Positions 61,348-64,000 of a stretch of DNA of 64,000 nt are shown here, one piece after another (position 1 is the first letter of the stretch; the number at the start of each line of letters is the position of its first letter). The DNA comes from JAKAIY01 sp963809385 (lineage in GTDB: Bacteria; Chloroflexota; Ktedonobacteria; Ktedonobacterales; JADMIN01). The translations under genes were made by a program, and so were the position numbers. A model generated the notes under the pieces. It had not been told where the DNA came from. It was given only the letters and a program-made list of their open reading frames with translations, and searched no databases. Where the stretch lies: positions 310,001-374,000 of the forward strand of contig CAWEJL010000004.1 in NCBI GenBank assembly GCA_963809385.1, written 5' to 3'.

Positions 61348-63546
61348 CTACCCGACCAGGTGCACGGGGCTCTGGCCCAGGGCGGTGACTTTGATCGTCA
61401 TCACCTGCTGGCTATAGGGGTCGTCAGACGAATTGAGGTTCGCTGTCGCCCAGGTGCAGAGCGTCCACTGGCCGGCGGTGTAGTTGGTCGGCAACTGGAC
61501 GTAGGTGTCGGTCCATAAGCCGGTATATAAGCGGTCGCTGTTCTGCACCGCGATCAGCGCCGGGAGCGCGGGGGCCGTGCTGACGACTGTTTGCGCCGTT
61601 CCCGATCGTTCCCATGGCGGAAAACTGTAGGTGTATGCGCTCAGTAGCGATGGGGCGATCGAGCAGGGATCTACGCCTGTCGTACCGCCGACTCCTGCCA
61701 ATGGCGGAATCACCGCGATAGCGTCTGAACCGCTGCTCGCCTGCGCGGGCCAGATATTGCCCGGATTGAACAGTTTGACATCCAGCGTAAGGCCCGCGTA
61801 TTCGGTCGGCACGATGCCCAGCGGGAACTCCGCCAGGCCAGGCGCGTAGCTGTTGCCAATGCACGGGGGGTTACAGTTATCCACCTCCACCGTGTTGTCG
61901 AACAGCATCGAGACGTCGCCCCAGCCACCGACGTACCCTGGCGGGGAGGCGGGGGTGGTGATGCAGTTGGGAGCGGTGCTCTGGGTCGTGCCCGGCGGAC
62001 AGACCTGGAGGTTGTAGATGTGCTGCCCCCAGCCAAGCTGGAAGTCCGTGGGGTTGGTATAGCTGCTGGACTCGGCCATCACGCGATAGTCACCGGCTGG
62101 GAGCGAGATGGCCGCTGGCACGGTCAGATCGCCGGTCTGGTTGCCCAGTGGACACCACTGGTAGTGGCACTTCGAGGTCACGCACCCATTCACCGTTCCC
62201 GGATACGCGCTACTCGCCATCTCATAGGCTTTAGAGGTGGTGCAACCGTTAGTGCTCATTGTGTTGTAGGGCAGCGCGTTGAATCTGCCCAGCAACGTGC
62301 CTCCGGCCGGATTGGCTACGTCGGGGACGGTGTAGATCGAGAAGGTGGTTGTGAAATAAAGCGAGGGATCTTTGAAACCGAGCGTGGCGTAGTTGCTCCC
62401 GGGGAAGTAGCCCGCGGGCGTCACCGGAGTATTTCCGCTGCAAGTCCAGTGAAAGGCGTCGAGCGGGTATTCATTGGTGCAGTCCCTGGTGCCGCCGGGG
62501 CCAGTGTCGCTAGGCCCGAAGGGCGCATTCCACAACCAGACGCTGGACCCAGCCTGAACGACATGGATGTAGAACGCATAGCCGCCAGGATGCGCCGTGC
62601 CTTGCGTGGCAGGCCCGGTGAAGGGCTGCTGGTCAGGGTTGCCAGAGCCGCAATGCGAGGAGCTCAGTCCGGCGTCAGCGTACTGTGGATGGTTGGTTGG
62701 GAAGCCGTTGAAGGTCGTGTACGGATAGCCGAACTGTGCGGAGGGGTCCGGCGCGCCGGTGTAGGATGGCCCCTCCTGGCAGTAGACGAAGGCGTCACCC
62801 TGTTGCTTCAGCTCGGCGGGGCCAGCGATGTTGGCGGCGAAGCTGCGCAGCGTGTCGTCACAGTCAATTGGCACAACGGGGTAGACATATGACTTGCAGA
62901 TACCAAGGCCACCCCAGTTGCCAGCGCCACCAGAGGAGGCGGTAGTATCGGTTCCCAGCGAGACAGGCGGCAGGTATTCGGCCTGGGCGTTGGCGGTGAG
63001 TCTGACCGGGCCGACGCCGATGGCGCTGAGGAAAACGACGTTGAGCGTCTCAGTGATGTAGACGTGCACATCATACGGCTTGCCCGCTACCGGGCAGACA
63101 GCGATCTCAACGGTGGTGACGTCCGCCGGGCAGGCGGCGGCGGCGGAGATGGGCGTGGTGACCGGGTTGCAGCTCGGGCCAAAGCCATTTTTGGCGATTT
63201 CCTGCAGCGCGCGGCAGATGCCGCTGTCGTTGGGCGCGTAGGGCAGGTCAGCGGAGTAGAAGTTGGGCATGTAGATCACTGACGCCAGCGCGCCCGCCTC
63301 CGCCGCGCGCTGCATGCGCGCGTAGAGATCGTAGACGCGCACGCTGTCAATCGCGAGGCCCAGGATGCTGATGAGCGTGGTGAAGGTCAACGCGAAAATG
63401 ACGAGCGTCTGTCCACGCTGCCGGCGGCGCAGATGCCGTGGCGCCATATGGCCGGCTCTCGCGGCGGCTCGCGCGAGCCGCCGCGAGAGTGCGCTTCCCG
63501 CACCCGCGGCGGCAGCGCCGCGCCGCCATCGCCCCAACCTCAACAT
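61348..63546 (-). CDS. Tad-type pilus-assembly (TadG-like) protein with large extracellular region
   Basis: A 732-residue protein. The Arg-rich N-terminus is followed by RRQRGQTLVIFALTFTTLIS, the RGQ motif and membrane helix of TadE/TadG proteins, then a pilin-like AARMQRAAEAGALASVIYMP-type segment (ARMQRAAEAGALASVIYMP). The rest is outside the membrane: rich in Pro, Thr, Tyr and Cys, with about 20 cysteines, suggesting disulfides, and a LDSFG-free unique sequence. ATG 63546 has GGAG ten bases upstream. It follows the partial TadE-like gene by 82 bases, so both belong to one operon whose start lies outside the window. Confidence 0.8.
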   Translation of the reverse strand: MLRLGRWRRGAAAAGAGSALSRRLARAAARAGHMAPRHLRRRQRGQTLVIFALTFTTLISILGLAIDSVRVYDLYARMQRAAEAGALASVIYMPNFYSADLPYAPNDSGICRALQEIAKNGFGPSCNPVTTPISAAAACPADVTTVEIAVCPVAGKPYDVHVYITETLNVVFLSAIGVGPVRLTANAQAEYLPPVSLGTDTTASSGGAGNWGGLGICKSYVYPVVPIDCDDTLRSFAANIAGPAELKQQGDAFVYCQEGPSYTGAPDPSAQFGYPYTTFNGFPTNHPQYADAGLSSSHCGSGNPDQQPFTGPATQGTAHPGGYAFYIHVVQAGSSVWLWNAPFGPSDTGPGGTRDCTNEYPLDAFHWTCSGNTPVTPAGYFPGSNYATLGFKDPSLYFTTTFSIYTVPDVANPAGGTLLGRFNALPYNTMSTNGCTTSKAYEMASSAYPGTVNGCVTSKCHYQWCPLGNQTGDLTVPAAISLPAGDYRVMAESSSYTNPTDFQLGWGQHIYNLQVCPPGTTQSTAPNCITTPASPPGYVGGWGDVSMLFDNTVEVDNCNPPCIGNSYAPGLAEFPLGIVPTEYAGLTLDVKLFNPGNIWPAQASSGSDAIAVIPPLAGVGGTTGVDPCSIAPSLLSAYTYSFPPWERSGTAQTVVSTAPALPALIAVQNSDRLYTGLWTDTYVQLPTNYTAGQWTLCTWATANLNSSDDPYSQQVMTIKVTALGQSPVHLVG

Positions 63547-63628
63547 AGTCCATCTCTCCATGTTCACTGGTGTTTTCGTACATGCGCGCCGCAAGCCACT
63601 CTGGCTGGCGCGGGACGGTCACGCCCCA

Positions 63629-64000
63629 CTACTGGCCAACGCCGCTAGGCGGCAGTGGCTGGCCGATCACGACTTCCATCGGCATGACGGCGCGGTCATA
63701 CGAGCTGAACTGGCCGATGCCCAGCACGTTGAGCTGGAAGGTATAGCTGTAGTCAACCTCGACACCGAGCGAATCTTCGGTGAATGGAATCGTTGAGCGC
63801 TGGCCCGGCGCCCAGTTGAGCGACGTGGCTGGCGGCGAGATCGTACCATCGGGGTTGCAGATCGCGTTTCCCGAATAGACGTCTTCATCGGCGACAATCG
63901 GATTGCCGCTGGCGTCCGGATTGAAGATGATGATTTGCTGGATCTGTACATTGTGGTCTACGGACAGAGCCGCCCTGATAGCGCCGATGATCGCGCAGTC
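63629..64000 (-). CDS. TadE/pilin-like protein, C-terminal part
   Basis: The gene begins outside the window. Frame reads from 64000 to TAG 63631-63629: 123 residues starting DCAIIGAIRAALSVDHNVQI, then QQIIIFNPDASGNPIVADED and FQLNVLGIGQFSSYDRAVMP. A conserved Cys and an extracellular beta-rich region of this kind follow the membrane helix in Tad-type pseudopilins. The preceding helix is not seen, so the assignment leans on the neighbouring TadG-like gene. Confidence 0.6.
   Translation of the reverse strand, partial: DCAIIGAIRAALSVDHNVQIQQIIIFNPDASGNPIVADEDVYSGNAICNPDGTISPPATSLNWAPGQRSTIPFTEDSLGVEVDYSYTFQLNVLGIGQFSSYDRAVMPMEVVIGQPLPPSGVGQ

Noticed and set aside
1..64000. CRISPR array or prophage
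   Set aside because: No regularly spaced direct repeats and no phage structural genes were seen.

Overview
The window is a GC-rich bacterial chromosome segment, almost all of it single-copy cellular genes. There is no phage, no complete insertion sequence, no CRISPR array and no rRNA. Many sigma70-like promoters, strong GGAGG ribosome-binding sites, a CCA-encoding tRNA-Gln, TatA/TatC, an ECF sigma/anti-sigma pair, Tad-type pilus proteins, WYL, DUF202 and roadblock proteins, and lipoproteins with Thr/Pro-rich linkers fit a soil or thermophilic Chloroflexota, perhaps Ktedonobacteria. That assignment is an inference from gene style only.

Layout. 1-5 kb: end of a MarR regulator, a large one-span membrane protein and an acyl-CoA synthetase. 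5-9.4 kb: an anti-sigma factor carrying an Asp-box propeller with its sigma factor, a nucleoside hydrolase and a secreted-repeat lipoprotein. 9.4-12.9 kb: a minus-strand operon selD-rnc-ridA-methyltransferase, ending in a decayed intradiol dioxygenase. 13-15.5 kb: YqeY, a cupin, a monooxygenase/transposase-domain fusion and a lipoprotein. 15.6-18.9 kb: selB with an M20 amidohydrolase. 19-23.2 kb: DinB, a membrane protein and two tandem acyltransferases. 23.4-29 kb: tatA, tatC, a diacylglycerol kinase, a Ski2-like helicase and DUF202. 29-32.5 kb: a flavodoxin, two GNAT paralogues (one broken), a phosphoesterase and ndk. 32.7-35.6 kb: a roadblock protein with TPR/proline-rich partners broken by frameshifts. 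36.5-46.9 kb: a mixed accessory stretch (WYL regulator, VOC protein, glycogen synthase, secreted propeller, decayed TIR gene, GalT-like protein, small proteins, repeats). 47-55 kb: NUDIX, csrA with a long disordered tail, CorC, glmU, tRNA-Gln and a PAS/GAF histidine kinase. 55-64 kb: SnoaL-like protein, flavodoxin, a cysteine-less FAD oxidoreductase, a TreT-like glycosyltransferase, DedA, queA and Tad-type genes.

Most notable points. (1) selD is itself a selenoprotein gene: the obvious ATG is internal, and the reading frame runs upstream through a TGA that aligns exactly with the catalytic Cys17 of E. coli SelD. A plausible bacterial SECIS hairpin follows the TGA, and a good promoter and RBS precede the new start. 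With selB nearby, selenocysteine insertion is probably active, although selA and selC are not in the window. (2) CsrA has a roughly 128-residue Pro/Gly/Arg and Tyr/Gly/Gln-rich tail. (3) An antibiotic-biosynthesis-monooxygenase domain is fused to an IS5-type DUF4096 transposase domain. (4) A dihydrolipoamide-dehydrogenase-like protein lacks both redox cysteines and the catalytic His. (5) A bipartite repeat of about 47 bp with two palindromic halves recurs at three distant places. (6) Several genes carry single-base frameshifts, which may reflect real decay or assembly errors.
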